Notes under the pieces: generated by a model
The model's database searches: none
Seen by the model: only the letters and a program-made list of their open reading frames with translations
Told to the model about the DNA's origin: nothing
Assembly: GCA_002478115.1 (NCBI GenBank)
Contig: DLMH01000103.1
Coordinates: 1-6,308 of the forward strand
Direction of reading: 5' to 3'
Source: Candidatus Acidiferrum typicum
GTDB taxonomy: Bacteria; Acidobacteriota; Terriglobia; Acidiferrales; UBA7541
DNA: 6,308 nt
In this document: positions 5,206 through 6,308 of the stretch, one piece after another
How the letters are laid out: each line of letters begins with the position of its first letter
How positions within the stretch are numbered: position 1 is the first letter of the stretch
Translations under genes and position numbers: made by a program

Positions 5206-5634
5206 GTGCCAAAAGAGAAACCACAAGTCAATATTGGTCAAGTGATAAAGACCTACCGGAGCCAGCGGGGATTGTCGCAGGGCGACATTGAGCGGCGGAC
5301 CGGCTTGCTGCGCTGCTATCTCTCCCGCGTGGAGAACGGCCACACCGTGCCTTCGCTGGAGACCCTGGCGAAGATCGCCGAAGCCATGGAGATTTCGCTG
5401 GCCGACTTTTTCCCCGGCACGGAAACGCCGCGCGATAAAGAAACTCAGAAGATGCTGGGCGAACTTTCGCAGGACGAAATCCGGTTCCTGGCGGAGATCA
5501 AGAAATACAGCACCACGCTTTCCGAGGGTGACAAACGCCTGGTGCTGGCCATGATCCGCAAGATGGCCATGCTCGTGCCGGCGCAGGCGGGGCAGCAGGC
5601 GAGGAGGCCGGTGCTGCGCAGGCCTACGCTGTAA
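5206..5634 (+). CDS. XRE-family (Cro/CI-type) HTH transcriptional regulator
   Basis: The 142-residue product has an HTH_XRE domain at residues 10-69. The first helix of the motif starts at LSQGDIERRTG (23-33), the recognition helix is around LLRCYLSRVENG (34-45), and VPSLETLAKIAEAMEISLADFF (48-69) completes the five-helix fold. Residues 70-142 form a charged helical tail with the run LSEGDKRLVLAMIRKMA, probably for dimerisation; I see no sensor or enzyme domain. The start is the GTG at 5206, five bases after GGGGG (5196-5200). The frame is open back to a TTG at 5041, but that part is low-complexity, lies upstream of the promoter, and would place an unlikely Arg/Pro-rich leader before a canonical XRE start. 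It is a stand-alone cytoplasmic DNA-binding protein; its targets cannot be read from the context, though a role in regulating the upstream hydrolase gene is possible. It ends in a hairpin terminator. Confidence 0.88.
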   Translation: MPKEKPQVNIGQVIKTYRSQRGLSQGDIERRTGLLRCYLSRVENGHTVPSLETLAKIAEAMEISLADFFPGTETPRDKETQKMLGELSQDEIRFLAEIKKYSTTLSEGDKRLVLAMIRKMAMLVPAQAGQQARRPVLRRPTL

Positions 5635-5674
5635 GCGATTGCCACCCCAGCAGGCTGCCGAAAAATCCTTGCAA

Positions 5675-5730
5675 ATGTCATTCCCAAACCCGTTCGCTTT
5701 TTGAACGGCGAGAGGAATCTGTTTTTTCTT
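5675..5730 (+). terminator. Intrinsic terminator of the XRE gene, built on a TGTCATTCC-type repeat
   Basis: CCGTTC (5690-5695) pairs with GAACGG (5703-5708) around a seven-base loop. ATTCC (5680-5684) pairs with GGAAT (5714-5718) below it, separated by a symmetric five-by-five internal loop. The run TTTTTTCTT follows at 5722-5730. This is a good rho-independent terminator about 45 bases after the XRE stop. Its left arm begins ATGTCATTCCC, the same motif that starts each tandem unit near the window's left end, so it is probably one copy of a dispersed palindromic repeat that serves as a terminator here. Confidence 0.6.
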
Positions 5731-5780
5731 AGAGTTCTGGGAAAAGCAGATCGCTCACTCCGGTTGATTTCATAACGGTG

Positions 5781-5846
5781 TCGGCTCCTTGGACCTGGGT
5801 AGACTTGGGCGTATCGAGCGACCAAGGTTCGGGAGGAAGGAGCCGA
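5781..5846 (+). promoter_or_regulatory. Structured IS110 leader; hairpin covering the transposase ribosome binding site
   Basis: TCGGCTCCTT (5781-5790) is exactly reverse-complemented by AAGGAGCCGA (5837-5846). The right arm contains the Shine-Dalgarno AAGGAG (5837-5842), six bases before the original transposase ATG at 5849. A competing helix, CCTTGG/CCAAGG (5787-5792/5822-5827), would release it. IS110 elements encode a bridge RNA in the non-coding part next to the transposase gene, so this may be a remnant of it; equally it may simply limit transposase translation. The exact left end of the element is not identifiable. Confidence 0.45.
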
Positions 5847-5848
5847 AC

Positions 5849-6308
5849 ATGAGGATCATTATATAGGTTGCGATTTTCATCCGGGCTATCAGCAGATTGA
5901 CATGATGGATAGGGAGACGAAGGAGTTGGTGGAGAAGACGCTCCGCCACGAGAACCGGGAAGAGGTGCGGGCGTTTTACGCGGTGTTGCCGAAGCCGGTG
6001 CGGATGCGCACGCAGGTGAAGAACCAGTTGCAGGCGCTGGCGTTCGTGCTGACGCTGGGGCCGGCGAGCCGGTTTGCGCGCGGGAAACAGGTGGCCCGTT
6101 ATTTCGGACTGATTCCCAGCGAGGCGTCCAGTGGCGGACGGCAGCGGCTGGGGCACATCAGCAAGCAAGGGAGTGCGTTCCTGCGCTGGGTGTTGGTGGA
6201 AGCGGCGCAGCGTGCGGTGCGGTATGAGCCGGAACTGCGGCGCGCGTATCAACGGCTGGCGCATCGGAAAGGCCGCGCGTTGGCGAAAGTGGCCATGGCG
6301 CGGAAGTT
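5849..6308 (+). pseudogene. IS110-family transposase, frameshifted and doubly internally deleted, partial
   Basis: IS110 transposases (DEDD RuvC-like domain plus C-terminal Tnp_20 domain, RNA-guided recombination) are about 330-350 residues. Here the original start ATG AGG ATC ATT (5849) runs into TAG at 5864. One missing base, probably a T near 5860, would restore MRIIYIGCDFHPGYQQ, so the gene is frameshifted at codon 5. From 5854 the frame is open to the window edge: GCDFHPGYQQ (first catalytic Asp), HENREEVRAFYAVLPKPV, then directly RMRTQVKNQLQALA, then directly FVLTLGPASRFARGKQVARY, SSGGRQRLGHISKQGSAFLR and a C-terminal LAHRKGRALAKVAMARK. The parts normally between these blocks are absent: the GIEASG-type Glu and later Asp residues (junction near 5998-6005), and the helical linker with the PGVGP motif (junction near 6034-6042). 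Both deletions are in frame. Catalysis is not expected. An internal ATG at 5902 could start a truncated protein. The 3' end lies beyond the window. Confidence 0.85.

Noticed and set aside
5770..6264. 164-codon minus-strand open frame at the right end
   Set aside because: It is antisense to the IS110 transposase remnant, whose plus-strand translation is recognisable along its whole length.
1..6308. CRISPR array, rRNA, phage structural genes or a replication origin
   Set aside because: No regularly spaced short repeats with unique spacers, no rRNA-like sequence, no phage genes and no DnaA-box cluster were seen.

Overview
The window looks like a chromosomal piece of a Gram-negative, GC-rich soil-type bacterium, most likely an acidobacterium. 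This is inferred from the combination of a stand-alone PilZ protein, an exported GH2 glycosidase, a short XRE regulator, an IS110 remnant and intergenic TGTCATYCC-type repeats; no marker gene proves it. The density of accessory signals (toxin-antitoxin pair, insertion-sequence remnant, palindromic repeats, a tRNA with possible att duplication) suggests a flexible region between core genes.

Layout. 1-580 holds no convincing complete gene. It has possibly the first 15 codons of a minus-strand gene at the left edge, then three to four degenerate tandem copies of a 67-85 bp GC-rich repeat (about 86-335), then a 106-bp element bounded by perfect 16-bp inverted repeats (409-514). 581-669 is a tRNA-Leu(CAA) with encoded CCA and its own likely promoter. 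A Phd/YefM antitoxin and RelE/ParE-type toxin follow on the minus strand (1555 down to 825), with a strong sigma70-like promoter and a palindrome between its -35 and -10 boxes. The last 10 bases of the tRNA recur at 1714-1723, so the toxin-antitoxin pair may sit on a very small tRNA-targeted island. The sampled GC content of this pair is clearly lower than that of the genes to its right.

1810-2193 encodes a small PilZ-domain protein with a degenerate second c-di-GMP motif. 2309-4990 encodes the main enzyme, an 893-residue exported family 2 glycoside hydrolase with the hallmarks of the exo-beta-D-glucosaminidase (CsxA) subgroup, including an Asp acid/base (D475) and Glu nucleophile (E545). It stands alone, with no transporter or second hydrolase beside it. 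5206-5634 encodes a 142-residue XRE-type DNA-binding protein with a well-placed promoter and ribosome binding site, ending in a hairpin terminator that resembles the dispersed repeat seen at the left.

5781-6308 is the left part of an IS110-family element, cut by the window edge. A stem-loop that covers the ribosome binding site precedes a transposase gene damaged by a one-base frameshift and two large in-frame internal deletions that remove most of the catalytic domain.

Apart from the toxin-antitoxin pair the genes do not form an operon; each has its own signals. No complete new multi-gene system is visible. The features most worth following are the 106-bp inverted-repeat element, the possible tRNA-bounded island, and the doubly deleted IS110 gene with its structured leader.
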